DNA of 33,909 bases, from positions 1 to 33,909 of the forward strand of contig NZ_JAHLQC010000026.1 of assembly GCF_018918265.1 (NCBI RefSeq). Direction: 5' to 3'. The DNA comes from Falcatimonas sp. MSJ-15. Lineage in GTDB: Bacteria; Bacillota; Clostridia; Lachnospirales; Lachnospiraceae. The translations under genes and the position numbers were made by a program. Under the pieces are notes generated by a model. The model worked only from the letters and a program-made list of their open reading frames with translations. It did not search any database and was not told the DNA's origin. Every line of letters begins with the position of its first letter. The stretch's first letter is position 1. Of the stretch, positions 8,433 to 17,354 are shown in pieces.

Positions 8433-8699
8433 TTGTTAAGTAAAAGCATCTCTTTGGAGGATATGGATTTATCTGAATTCAAAGTAAAAGCGACATATGA
8501 GCAGATAAAGGCATATGTATTTGAGCAGACAGGACTTAAGGTTTCATCACTGTATATCGCACAGATTAAGAAGAAGTGTGGATTGGATGTCGATGAGAAC
8601 TTCAATCTGGCTAAATCAGAGAATGCCAGACAGCCTAAGTGTACACTAGAAAAGGAAGATGCGATTATGCAGGCATTTAGGCATTGTGGAATCATATAG
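8433..8699 (+). pseudogene. C-terminal remnant of an RlmD-like 23S rRNA (uracil-C5) methyltransferase
   Basis: Reads LLSKSISLEDMDLSE..., then TYEQIKAYVFEQTGLKVSSL, YIAQIKKKCGLD and RQPKCTLEKEDAIMQAF, ending FRHCGII. I recognise this as the tail that follows the VxLLS end of the catalytic domain in RumA/RlmD-type methyltransferases of Lachnospiraceae. Only the last ~88 residues remain; the SAM-binding and catalytic Cys parts are missing. It begins directly after the fructokinase stop and in the same frame, so the sugar cluster seems to have replaced the 5' part of this gene. A stand-alone TTG-started protein is possible but has no ribosome site. Confidence 0.6.
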
Positions 8700-8746
8700 G
8701 TTGTGGATAAACAGCATCATGTGTTAAAAATATAGTAAAGTATGGG

Positions 8747-8798
8747 AAAAAGGACATTCCGGAACTGTAGATTTTACAGGTCAGGGGATGTCCTTTTT
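8747..8798 (+). terminator. intrinsic terminator after the RlmD-like remnant
   Basis: Arms 8747-8760 and 8785-8798 pair over 14 bp (one G-U) and end in TTTTT. A nested hairpin CTGTA/TACAG lies in the loop. It probably now ends the fructan operon as well. Confidence 0.75.
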
Positions 8799-8882
8799 GC
8801 TGATATGGAAGTGTTCAATGGACAAGATAATGATACTGAGAGATATTAAGACTGATAGGAATGATATCTATCTTATCTATTG

Positions 8883-9725
8883 TTACTTGTTCTGGTTTCT
8901 CCATTCTCGCGGAGAAACACCATAAATATTTTTAAAAGCACGGGAAAAATGAAGCTGATTTTCGTATCCGACAGCAGAGCCGACATCTGCAATGGATAAT
9001 GAAGTCAGCTTTAATAATTCCGTAGCCTTTACCATGCGGTAGTTCATAAGAAATTCCTGCGGGGAGCGGCCGATCGAGTTGCGAAAGATTTTTCCGAAAT
9101 AACTCCGGTTGATGCCGCATACCGCAGCGATATCTTCAATCGAAATATTATTCTGAAAATTCTGTTCAATATAATTGATCGCTTCTTTTATGTAATAATC
9201 ACTCATGCGTCCGCTGGAGACCAGCTTTGTCGATTTTGCTGACTGTAGCAGATAATCTAAAAACAGATACAGATGCCCGATGAGATGAAAGGAAGATTCC
9301 TGTGGATGATTGACAATATAAAGCATTTCATCGGCAAGTTTTTTCCGCAATTCTTTGGAGTGGGAATGATAAATGGGCGCGTCTTTGCACAAATCTGTGA
9401 CACTTAAAGCCTCTTTTACACGTAATCCGTCAAATTCAATCCACATATATTCCCACGGAAGCTGTTCATCGGCAATGTAAGTGTTGATCTGACCGGGAAA
9501 AATCATAAACCCCTGTCCGCTTTTTACAGAATAGGTCCGTGTTTCACCTTTGGAATTGTCTGCCATGAGTGTTCCAGTTCCGGAAAGAATGTAGTGAAAC
9601 AGGTAGTGGTTGCGTGTTGCAGGCCCGAATGAATGTCCGGGATCACACTGTTCATATCCAAACTGATACATGCACAGATCGATAAAATTTTCATTTGGAA
9701 AAATATTAAAAAATGTATTGCTCAT
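8883..9725 (-). CDS. AraC-family regulator of the raffinose operon
   Basis: 280 residues: an N-terminal cupin-like sugar-sensing half (NHYLFHYILSGTGTL, GQGFMIFPGQINTYIAD) and a C-terminal double helix-turn-helix (ISIEDIAAVCGINRSYFGKI, then SIADVGSAVGYENQLHFSRA and GVSPREW). ATG 9725 is chosen because AAGGAG lies 8 nt before it, while the longer TTG-started frame has none. It is divergent from the raffinose transporter/AgaSK operon and, as in Ruminococcus gnavus where an AraC-type regulator sits beside the alpha-galactosidase, probably activates it when raffinose or melibiose is present. Candidate binding repeats lie between the two genes. Confidence 0.92.
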   Translation of the reverse strand: MSNTFFNIFPNENFIDLCMYQFGYEQCDPGHSFGPATRNHYLFHYILSGTGTLMADNSKGETRTYSVKSGQGFMIFPGQINTYIADEQLPWEYMWIEFDGLRVKEALSVTDLCKDAPIYHSHSKELRKKLADEMLYIVNHPQESSFHLIGHLYLFLDYLLQSAKSTKLVSSGRMSDYYIKEAINYIEQNFQNNISIEDIAAVCGINRSYFGKIFRNSIGRSPQEFLMNYRMVKATELLKLTSLSIADVGSAVGYENQLHFSRAFKNIYGVSPREWRNQNK

Positions 9726-9738
9726 AAAATACTCCTTA

Positions 9739-9795
9739 TATACCAAAATGCGTTATTAGTATCTATTATAACACAAAATATTGCATTTTGGTATA
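9739..9795. promoter_or_regulatory. 13-bp inverted repeat in the AraC/raffinose intergenic region
   Basis: TATACCAAAATGC (9739-9751) and its exact reverse complement (9783-9795) are 44 bp apart centre to centre. The left copy lies immediately 5' of the regulator's ribosome site, the right copy about 60 bp before the raffinose operon start. GGTAT recurs on the plus strand at 9790, 9812 and 9832, close to a two-turn period. Likely AraC-type binding sites. Confidence 0.65.
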
Positions 9796-9838
9796 AAATT
9801 AAAAAAATTTAGGTATTTAAGGACGCATAAAGGTATGT

Positions 9839-9844
9839 TATAAT
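9839..9844 (+). promoter_or_regulatory. -10 element of the raffinose operon promoter
   Basis: TATAAT with only TTTAAG 17 bp upstream (9816-9821) as -35. A good -10 with a weak -35, preceded by repeats, fits activator-dependent transcription by the divergent AraC-type protein. Confidence 0.55.
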
Positions 9845-9894
9845 TGAATTATCAAAAAGGCAAGTGGATATATTTAAGAAAAGGAGAGATGAAT

Positions 9895-11196
9895 ATGGCA
9901 AAAAGAAATATTTTTCGTGGTCTTGCGGCTGTGCTTGCACTTGGCATGTGCATGACAGGACTCGCTGGATGCGAAAGCGAAAAAAGGGCGGATGGAAAAA
10001 CGGAGATTGAAGTGGTTTCCTACAAACCAGAAGCAGTTAAGGCATTTGAAAAAATTGAAAAGCGGTTCAATGAAACACATGATGACATTCATTTGACGAT
10101 TTCATCTCCAAATGAAGCAATGACCATTTTAAAGACACGTTTTATCCGGGAGGATTATCCGGATATCATCGCAATCGGAGGAGACATCAACTATTCCAAC
10201 TTTTTAGATGCAGATCTGTTTGATGATATTTCCGATCTGGATGAAGTCCAAACCGTAAAACAGGCATATCTGGATATGGATAAGGAACTGGAGTTTATTC
10301 CAAAGGATGGCACGTATGCACTTCCATATGTGGCAAATGCGGCAGGAATTTTATATAACAAAGATCAGTTTGAGAAAAATGGCTGGAAAGTTCCGACCAC
10401 CTGGCAGGAATTTACCACACTGTGTGATGAAATAAAACAGAGTGGAACACTTCCGCTGTATCTGGGTTTTAAAGATACCTGGACATGTCTGGCTCCGTGG
10501 AATGCACTGGCAGTCGGACTTACCGATTCGGATACCTGCAATCAGGTAAATATGGGAAATACCACATTTTCCGATACGTATGGACCGGTAGCAGAAAAGA
10601 TGCGTGCGCTTTTGGATTACGCCGAAAAAAATCCGTATGCATACGGTTATAACGATGCCTGTACAGCATTTGCTCGTGGGGAAGCTGCCATGTATCCGAT
10701 TGGAAGCTATGCGATCCCGCAGATCAAATCGGTCAATCCGGATATGAATATTGGCTCTTTTACATTTCCTGCAAATGATGAGGAATCAGACAATGTATTA
10801 AATTCAGGAATTGATTTACAGTTTTCTGTGATGAAAGCATGCAAAAATAAAGAGGCTGCATATGAAGTTTTAAAATATCTGTATGACGATGAGACCATTC
10901 AGATTTATCTGGATGATCAGGGTGGAATTGCCTGCAAGGATGGGGATTTCGCAATTCCGGAAACACTTGAGGATATGCGTTCTTATATTGAAAACAACCG
11001 TATGGCAGATTTCCAGGATCACCATTATCCGAGTGAGATGAGCGTGGATGCCATGGTGCAGACGTTCCTGTTGGATACAAGCGACAATGCACAGGAAAAG
11101 TTTTTGAAAAAATTTGATTCCGACTGGAAGCGCTATAACCGGGATCTGATTTGGAAAGTACAGGATTATCAGAAAGAACAGGGGGATGCACAATGA
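9895..11196 (+). CDS. raffinose-type sugar-binding lipoprotein (CUT1 ABC transporter)
   Basis: 433 residues, family-1 extracellular solute-binding protein. Signal peptide MAKRNIFRGLAAVLALGMCM with lipobox LAGC (Cys 26). Start ATG 9895: AAGGAG is 8 nt before it, whereas the ATG at 9889 would be only 2 nt away. It would bind alpha-galactosides such as raffinose on the cell surface and hand them to the two following permeases; the substrate is inferred from the downstream alpha-galactosidase/sucrose kinase. Its stop overlaps the next start (ATGA), showing a tightly coupled operon. Confidence 0.9.
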   Translation: MAKRNIFRGLAAVLALGMCMTGLAGCESEKRADGKTEIEVVSYKPEAVKAFEKIEKRFNETHDDIHLTISSPNEAMTILKTRFIREDYPDIIAIGGDINYSNFLDADLFDDISDLDEVQTVKQAYLDMDKELEFIPKDGTYALPYVANAAGILYNKDQFEKNGWKVPTTWQEFTTLCDEIKQSGTLPLYLGFKDTWTCLAPWNALAVGLTDSDTCNQVNMGNTTFSDTYGPVAEKMRALLDYAEKNPYAYGYNDACTAFARGEAAMYPIGSYAIPQIKSVNPDMNIGSFTFPANDEESDNVLNSGIDLQFSVMKACKNKEAAYEVLKYLYDDETIQIYLDDQGGIACKDGDFAIPETLEDMRSYIENNRMADFQDHHYPSEMSVDAMVQTFLLDTSDNAQEKFLKKFDSDWKRYNRDLIWKVQDYQKEQGDAQ

Positions 11197-12068
11197 AAAA
11201 GAAAATGTCAAACAGGGACAAAACATTCTGGGCGGTTATCATACCGGTTGTGATCTTATTTTTTGCATTCAATACACTTCCAATGATCAAAGGTGTGATT
11301 TACAGTTTTACCAATTATAAAGGATATGGAACTTACGATTATGTCGGGTTCCGAAACTATGCAGATCTGTTTACGGATTCCCGAGTAGGAAAAAGCTATT
11401 TGTTTACGTTTAAATATGCACTGGCAGGAACGATACTGGTAAATGTGCTAAGTCTGATCATGGCAGTTGGATTAAACAGTGCAATCCGTTTTAAAAGTGC
11501 ACTGCGCGGTATTTATTTTGTACCGAACATTTTAGGAGGACTTGTCATCGGCTATATTTTTAGTTTTATTTTTACTTACATTCTTCCAACTGTGGGAAAT
11601 GTGTTTCATATTGGATTTTTACAAAACAGTATTCTTGCAAGTGAAAAATACGCATGGATTGGTGTGCTGATTGTTAGTTTATGGCAGGCAGTTGCCATGA
11701 ATACCATTATTTATATTTCCGGTCTGCAGACCGTCCCGGAGGAAGTTTACGAGGCGAGTATGCTTGATGGAGCAAGTAAATGGAAACAGTTCTGGAAAGT
11801 AACATTTCCACTGGTTATGCCGTTTGTAACAATCAATCTGGTATTGAGCACAAAGAATTTCCTCATGGTATTCGACCAGATCATGTCATTGACCAAGGGG
11901 GGTCCGGCACAGAGCACCGAATCCATCTCTTACCTGATTTATAAAAATGGTATGGATGGCGGACAGTTTGGATTCCAGAGTGCAAATGCAGTCATTTTCT
12001 TTATTGTGATTGTGGCAATTTCACTTTTCCAGATGACAGTAATGAATAAGAAGGAGGAGCAGTTATGA
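11193..12068 (+). CDS. CUT1 ABC transporter permease 1, raffinose operon
   Basis: 291 residues, six predicted membrane helices, EAA loop YEASMLDGASKWKQFWKV near residue 190. ATG 11193 overlaps the previous stop as ATGA with GGGGG just upstream; the longer frame from 11151 would lie within the preceding gene. Homologous in type to MsmF/RafF. It pairs with the next gene to form the channel. Confidence 0.91.
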   Translation: MKKKMSNRDKTFWAVIIPVVILFFAFNTLPMIKGVIYSFTNYKGYGTYDYVGFRNYADLFTDSRVGKSYLFTFKYALAGTILVNVLSLIMAVGLNSAIRFKSALRGIYFVPNILGGLVIGYIFSFIFTYILPTVGNVFHIGFLQNSILASEKYAWIGVLIVSLWQAVAMNTIIYISGLQTVPEEVYEASMLDGASKWKQFWKVTFPLVMPFVTINLVLSTKNFLMVFDQIMSLTKGGPAQSTESISYLIYKNGMDGGQFGFQSANAVIFFIVIVAISLFQMTVMNKKEEQL

Positions 12069-12907
12069 TGAAAGAAAAACATAAAACAAACTGGGTACTT
12101 ACGATTGTTCTGACTTTGGGAACGGTTACGGTATTTTTCCCACTGTATATGGCAGTGATCATAGCATTTAAGAAACCAAGTGAGATGACCAACGATGTGG
12201 CGGGGGCACTTTCTTTCCCGAAACAGTGGAGTTTTGAAAACTTCCATCAGGCAATGGAAGTGACCGATTTCTGGCACTCTCTTGGAAACAGTTTACTGAT
12301 CACTCTGGTAACGATCGTACTGGCGATTCTGATCCACTCGATTGCAGGCTATGTGATCGGGCGCGGTATGGCAAGAAGAAAAAGTTTCCGTTTTATCTAT
12401 CTGTATATTGTCAGTGGTATGTTTGTTCCGTTTTCCATCTTAATGATGCCGCTGGTAAAACAGACGGCACACATGGGACTTGGAAACCGTGCGGGTGTCA
12501 TCCTGCTGTATTTGGTATTTTACATGCCGATGAATGTTCTGCTTTACAGTGGATATTTAAAAAATATCCCAGAAGCACTCGAAGAAGCAGCTGATATTGA
12601 TGGGGCAAGCACCTGGACGACTTACTGGAAAGTGGTATTCCCGATGATGAAACCGATGCATGCGACGGTTGCGATCCTGACAGCCCTTGGAACCTGGAAC
12701 GATGTTATGACACCACTTGTAATAATGTCTGGAACCGGACAGAATACGCTGCCACTTGCACAGCTTAACTTCCAGACACAGTTTGGAACCAACTACAATC
12801 TGGCGTTTGCCTCCTATATTCTGGCGCTGATCCCGATCCTGATCTTTTATGTGATCTGCCAGAAACAGATTTTAAATGGTGTGGCAAACGGTGCAGTCAA
12901 AGGATAA
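12065..12907 (+). CDS. CUT1 ABC transporter permease 2, raffinose operon
   Basis: 280 residues, six predicted membrane helices, EAA loop LEEAADIDGASTWTTYWKV near residue 175, MsmG/RafG type, ending NGVANGAVKG. Overlaps the previous gene by ATGA, with AAGGAGGAG upstream. As in the fructan operon there is no ATPase gene, so a shared MsmK/UgpC-like ATPase must serve both. Confidence 0.91.
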   Translation: MMKEKHKTNWVLTIVLTLGTVTVFFPLYMAVIIAFKKPSEMTNDVAGALSFPKQWSFENFHQAMEVTDFWHSLGNSLLITLVTIVLAILIHSIAGYVIGRGMARRKSFRFIYLYIVSGMFVPFSILMMPLVKQTAHMGLGNRAGVILLYLVFYMPMNVLLYSGYLKNIPEALEEAADIDGASTWTTYWKVVFPMMKPMHATVAILTALGTWNDVMTPLVIMSGTGQNTLPLAQLNFQTQFGTNYNLAFASYILALIPILIFYVICQKQILNGVANGAVKG

Positions 12908-12928
12908 AGAATAAACGAGGTGATTTCT

Positions 12929-15736
12929 ATGGCAATTATATACAATCCAAATAAAAAAATATTTACCCTGCATACGGCGCATACAACTTATCAGATGCAG
13001 GTTGATCCACTGGGATATCTGCTTCATTTGTACTACGGAGAAAAAACAAACAGTTCCATGGACTATGTCCTAACCTATGCAGACCGCGGATTTTCCGGAA
13101 ATCCTTATGCAGCCGGTATGGACCGCACCTATTCGCTGGATGCGCTGCCACAGGAGTATCCGTCCCTTGGCACCGGAGATTACCGCAATATTGCACTGAA
13201 TATCAAAAATGAAAAAGGGGTGGAAAGTGCAGATCTGCTTTTTAAAAGCTATGAAATCCGAAATGGTAAATACCAGTTGCAGGGACTTCCGGCTGTCTGG
13301 GCAGATGAAAGCGAAGCGCAGACACTGGAAATTGTCCTTGCAGATGAAAACGCACAGGTTGAAGTGCATCTGCTGTATGGTGTTCTGGAAGAAAACGATA
13401 TCATTACAAGGAGTGTCCAGATTAAAAATATGGGAACCGGGCAGATTACGATCGAAAAGGCAGCGGCAGCCTGTCTGGATTTTGTACAGGGAGATTTTGA
13501 TGTCCTGCGGTTTTATGGAAAGCATGCCATGGAGCGCAATCTGGAGCGTACGCCGCTGGGACATGGAACCATTGCGTTTGGCAGCCGCAGGGGAACATCC
13601 AGTCATCAGTATAATCCTGCCGTGATTCTGGCAGAAAAAGGGACAACGGAGACCGCAGGCAGCTGCTATGGAATGCTGTTTGTATACAGCGGCAATTTCT
13701 CCTGTGAGGCAGAAAAAGATCAGTTCAACCAGACGCGCCTGCTTCTTGGATTAAATGAAGAACTGTTTTCCTACCCGCTCGCGGCAGGAGAAACCTTTAC
13801 GGTGCCGGAAGTTATTTTATCCTATTCAGCAGATGGATTGTCTAAGCTTTCACAGCAGTATCATAACTGCATCCGCAACCATGTGTGCCGCAGCAAATAT
13901 GTCCATATGCAGCGTCCGGTGCTGATCAACAGCTGGGAGGCAGCCTATTTCGATTTTACGGGAGATACGATTGTGGATCTGGCAAAAGAAGCAGCTTCCC
14001 TTGGAATTGATATGGTAGTGATGGATGACGGCTGGTTCGGGAAAAGAAACGATGACAATTCTTCCCTTGGGGACTGGCAGGTCAACGAAAAGAAACTGGG
14101 GGGCAGTTTGGCAGAACTTATTAGCCGCGTGCATGAGCAGGGCGTGAAATTTGGCATTTGGATTGAGCCGGAGATGGTCAATGAAGACAGCGACCTTTAC
14201 CGGGCACATCCGGACTGGACAATTCAGATTCCGGGGAAAAAGCCGGTGCGCTCGAGAAACCAGTTACTGCTTGATTTTTCCAGAAAAGAAGTGCGTGACT
14301 GTGTCTTTGACCAGATCTGTGCCGTGCTCGATCAGGGAAAAATTGATTATGTCAAGTGGGATATGAACCGCAGCATGGCAGATGTTTATGCCGGAAATCT
14401 TTCCTATGATTATGTGCTTGGTGTTTATGATTTTATGGAGCGTTTGTGCAGCCGCTATCCGGATCTTCTGCTGGAGGGATGCAGCGGTGGTGGCGGCAGG
14501 TTTGACGCGGGAATGCTTTATTATTCCCCACAGATCTGGTGCAGCGACAATACCGATGCGATCAACCGCACAAGAATCCAGTACGGAACTTCGTTTTTTT
14601 ATCCGGTTTCCACGATGGGGGCACATGTTTCGGCGGTGCCAAATCACCAGACCGGACGGGTGACAAGTTTCCATACCCGTGGGGTGACAGCGATGGCGGG
14701 AACTTTCGGTTACGAATTAAACCCGGCACTTTTATCGGATGAGGAAAAACAGCAGATCCGGGAGCAGATCAAAACATACAAGAAGTATGAAATGCTCATT
14801 AACGAGGGAACCTACTGGCGATTGTCTGATCCGTTTACAGATGAAATTGCGGCATGGATGTCGGTATCAGAGGAACAGGATCATGCACTGGTAAGTGTGG
14901 TGCGTCTTATGGCTGAGGCAAATCAGGCGACCGTTTATGTCCGCCTGCGTGGGTTAAAACCGGATGCCGTGTATCTGGAAGAACAAAGCGGCAGACAGTA
15001 TTCTGGTGCAGCACTGATGCATGCGGGAATTCCACTTCCCCCATTTACCAGAGAATATGAGGCATATCAGTTTGCTTTTACAGAACTGAAAGAGGCTGGA
15101 ACATTATATGAAAAAGTGCAGAAATGGTGTGACAGGAATGCCAAAAATCGAGTGGTCATCAGCCTTTACGGTGGTTCCGGTTCCGGAAAAACAACACTTG
15201 CAACGGCATTGCAGCAGTACTTTTTAAATGATGGCAGGGGCTGCTATCTGCTCTCTGGCGATGATTATCCACACCGGATTCCAAAACGTAACGATGAAGA
15301 ACGGATGCGTGTGTATAAAGAGGCAGGGGAAGACGGACTGCGTGGATATCTCGGGACAAAGAAAGAGATTGACTTCGACCGGATCAATGAAGTGCTTGCG
15401 GCATTTCATGAGGGAAAAGATACGATCACATTGCGACATATGGGACGGGAAGATGGCGAGATCTCATCGGAAGAAACCGATTTTTCCGGAATATCCGTAT
15501 TACTTCTGGAGTGGACACACGGAGGCAGTGACGATTTACATGGTGTGGATCTGCCCGTCTTTTTAGAAAGTTCCCCGGAGGAGACAAAGGAGCGGCGCAT
15601 TCGCAGAAACCGCGATGAGAATGCCGCAAGCCCGTTTATCTGTCGCGTGGTAGAACTGGAACAGGAAAAACTTGAAGTGCAGCGCAAAAATGCAGGATTA
15701 ATCGTGGGAAAGGACGGAGGAGTTTATGAACCATAA
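12929..15736 (+). CDS. agaSK: bifunctional GH36 alpha-galactosidase / sucrose kinase (AgaSK)
   Basis: 935 residues in two parts. Residues 1-~720 are a GH36 alpha-galactosidase: VMDDGWFGKRNDD, YVKWDMNR with nucleophile D478, and CSDNTDAINR with acid/base D540. Residues ~735-935 are a P-loop kinase (GGSGSGKTT at 748-756; SGDDYPHR; RRIRRNRDEN). This fusion and length match AgaSK of Ruminococcus gnavus E1, which splits raffinose to galactose and sucrose and then phosphorylates the sucrose. Cytoplasmic: no signal peptide. ATG 12929 is used because CGAGGTG lies 6 nt before it; the in-frame GTG at 12920 is part of that ribosome site. The next gene starts inside the 3' end, coupling kinase and phosphorylase. 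Confidence 0.94.
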   Translation: MAIIYNPNKKIFTLHTAHTTYQMQVDPLGYLLHLYYGEKTNSSMDYVLTYADRGFSGNPYAAGMDRTYSLDALPQEYPSLGTGDYRNIALNIKNEKGVESADLLFKSYEIRNGKYQLQGLPAVWADESEAQTLEIVLADENAQVEVHLLYGVLEENDIITRSVQIKNMGTGQITIEKAAAACLDFVQGDFDVLRFYGKHAMERNLERTPLGHGTIAFGSRRGTSSHQYNPAVILAEKGTTETAGSCYGMLFVYSGNFSCEAEKDQFNQTRLLLGLNEELFSYPLAAGETFTVPEVILSYSADGLSKLSQQYHNCIRNHVCRSKYVHMQRPVLINSWEAAYFDFTGDTIVDLAKEAASLGIDMVVMDDGWFGKRNDDNSSLGDWQVNEKKLGGSLAELISRVHEQGVKFGIWIEPEMVNEDSDLYRAHPDWTIQIPGKKPVRSRNQLLLDFSRKEVRDCVFDQICAVLDQGKIDYVKWDMNRSMADVYAGNLSYDYVLGVYDFMERLCSRYPDLLLEGCSGGGGRFDAGMLYYSPQIWCSDNTDAINRTRIQYGTSFFYPVSTMGAHVSAVPNHQTGRVTSFHTRGVTAMAGTFGYELNPALLSDEEKQQIREQIKTYKKYEMLINEGTYWRLSDPFTDEIAAWMSVSEEQDHALVSVVRLMAEANQATVYVRLRGLKPDAVYLEEQSGRQYSGAALMHAGIPLPPFTREYEAYQFAFTELKEAGTLYEKVQKWCDRNAKNRVVISLYGGSGSGKTTLATALQQYFLNDGRGCYLLSGDDYPHRIPKRNDEERMRVYKEAGEDGLRGYLGTKKEIDFDRINEVLAAFHEGKDTITLRHMGREDGEISSEETDFSGISVLLLEWTHGGSDDLHGVDLPVFLESSPEETKERRIRRNRDENAASPFICRVVELEQEKLEVQRKNAGLIVGKDGGVYEP

Positions 15737-17204
15737 ACCGATGCTTAATGCATATCCCGACAGCCTTGGAGGAAATCTGGGAGATATTGTAACATTGCTA
15801 AAAACTGAGGCAATGCAGGATGTATTTTCTTCTTTTTACATTCTGCCGAGCCTGTACCATTCCGATCTCGACCGTGGATTTTCCGTGATCGACTATGACC
15901 TGAATGAGCAGCTTGCCGACCGGGAAGACCTTGACCAGTTAAAGAATATGGGAATCGATCTGAAACTCGATTTTATTTTAAACCATGCTTCCGCACAGTC
16001 CCCGCAGTTTCGGGATCTTGTGGAAAAAGGGGAGGCTTCTGCGTACCGTGATTTTTTCATCGATTGGAACCATTTTTGGGAAGGGCATGGAACCATGACG
16101 GAGGAAGGCTATATCCAGCCGGATGAAAGTTGCCTGAAGCAGATGTTTTTCCGCAAACCCGGGTTGCCGATCCTGATGGTGGAATTTCCGGATGGGAAAA
16201 AGGTGCCGTACTGGAATACCTTTTATCAGGAAGTGCATGGCAGACAGTATCTCGGACAGATGGATGTAAACATCCAGTCACCAAAAGTGTGGGAGTTTTA
16301 TCGTGAAACACTGGAGAAAATAGCCTCTTATGGTGCGGCGATCGTGCGGCTGGATGCCTTTGCCTATGCGCCGAAGACACCGGGAAAGAAAAACTTCCTC
16401 AATGATCCGGAGACATGGGAACTTTTACAGAAGATCCATACGTTGGCAGAACCTTTGGGACTTACGCTTTTGCCGGAGATCCACGCAGCGTATGATGAAA
16501 AAATATATGAGACACTTGCAGAAAAAGGCTATGCAACCTATGATTTTTTCCTGCCGGGACTGGTCATTGATGCGATCGAGAACCGAAGGGGAACGTACCT
16601 TGCGGCATGGGCGAAGGAGATTGTGGAAAAGAAGATCTCCACGGTCAACATGCTCGGCTGTCACGACGGTATCCCGCTTCTGGATTTAAAGGGACTGCTT
16701 CAGGAAGAGGAGATCCAGTCGTTAATTGACCGGATCGTATCCCGTGGAGGCATGGTCAAAAATTTACATGGCCAAAAGAATCTGTATTATCAAGTAAATG
16801 CCACATATTACAGTGCATTGGGGGAATCGGATGAAAAAATGCTTCTGGCGCGTGCCATACAGATGTTTATGCCGGGCAAACCGCAGATCTGGTATCTGGA
16901 TCTGTTTGCCGGAAAAAATGACCATGAAGCGGTGCGGCGTGCAGGGGAATCCGGACATAAGGAAATCAACCGGACAAATCTTTCCACTGATCAGATTGCG
17001 GAAGGTCTGAAAAAAGATGTGGTTCAAAAACAGCTTGCGTTAATCCGCATGCGAAATACTCATAAGGCATTTTCGGAAGGCGCAGAGGTAGCAATCTCCG
17101 GAGGGGAGAGCTCTCTGCAAATCCGATGGGAATATAATAGTGCATTTGCAACATTAAATGTAAATTTTGAATCAGGAACATATACAATAGTAGAAAGCAG
17201 ATAG
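15726..17204 (+). CDS. GH13_18 sucrose 6F-phosphate / sucrose phosphorylase
   Basis: 492 residues. Sucrose-phosphorylase motifs are present: NAYPDSLGGNLGD at the start, RLDAFAY with nucleophile D210, LPEIHAAY with acid/base E251, and GCHDGIPLLD with D314. It cleaves its sucrose-type substrate with phosphate, giving glucose-1-phosphate. Placed directly after, and overlapping by 11 bp, a sucrose kinase, it most likely uses sucrose phosphate and yields glucose-1-phosphate plus fructose-6-phosphate, as described for the R. gnavus enzyme in the same context. Bifidobacterial sucrose phosphorylases have VGYGAK-type sequence after the nucleophile motif where this one has FAYAPK, which may mark the phosphate-accepting pocket. 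GGAGGAG precedes ATG 15726. Confidence 0.9.
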   Translation: MNHKPMLNAYPDSLGGNLGDIVTLLKTEAMQDVFSSFYILPSLYHSDLDRGFSVIDYDLNEQLADREDLDQLKNMGIDLKLDFILNHASAQSPQFRDLVEKGEASAYRDFFIDWNHFWEGHGTMTEEGYIQPDESCLKQMFFRKPGLPILMVEFPDGKKVPYWNTFYQEVHGRQYLGQMDVNIQSPKVWEFYRETLEKIASYGAAIVRLDAFAYAPKTPGKKNFLNDPETWELLQKIHTLAEPLGLTLLPEIHAAYDEKIYETLAEKGYATYDFFLPGLVIDAIENRRGTYLAAWAKEIVEKKISTVNMLGCHDGIPLLDLKGLLQEEEIQSLIDRIVSRGGMVKNLHGQKNLYYQVNATYYSALGESDEKMLLARAIQMFMPGKPQIWYLDLFAGKNDHEAVRRAGESGHKEINRTNLSTDQIAEGLKKDVVQKQLALIRMRNTHKAFSEGAEVAISGGESSLQIRWEYNSAFATLNVNFESGTYTIVESR

Positions 17205-17251
17205 TTAAGCCGGGCTGTCGATTGTACATGAAATCTATGCAAATACTAATA

Positions 17252-17303
17252 TAAGAATGTAGGAAATATGGCATATAAAAATGTCGGAAAACCTACATTC
17301 TTA
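17252..17303 (+). terminator. terminator of the raffinose operon
   Basis: Perfect 12-bp arms TAAGAATGTAGG (17252-17263) and complement (17292-17303), 28-nt loop, followed by TTTTG. It closes the raffinose operon 48 bp after the phosphorylase stop. Confidence 0.7.
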
Positions 17304-17354
17304 TTTTGTATTTTTAAGTGTATTGTTACACTTCCTTATGGAGGTGAACACTGC

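Noticed and set aside
8429..8695. 88-residue minus-strand ORF opposite the methyltransferase tail
   Set aside because: It mirrors the plus-strand frame, which carries the recognisable motifs; no ribosome site.
13070..13606. long minus-strand ORFs inside agaSK
   Set aside because: Shadows of a GC-rich coding frame; no family motif and no ribosome site. The same holds for similar ORFs inside the phosphorylase and cyuA genes.
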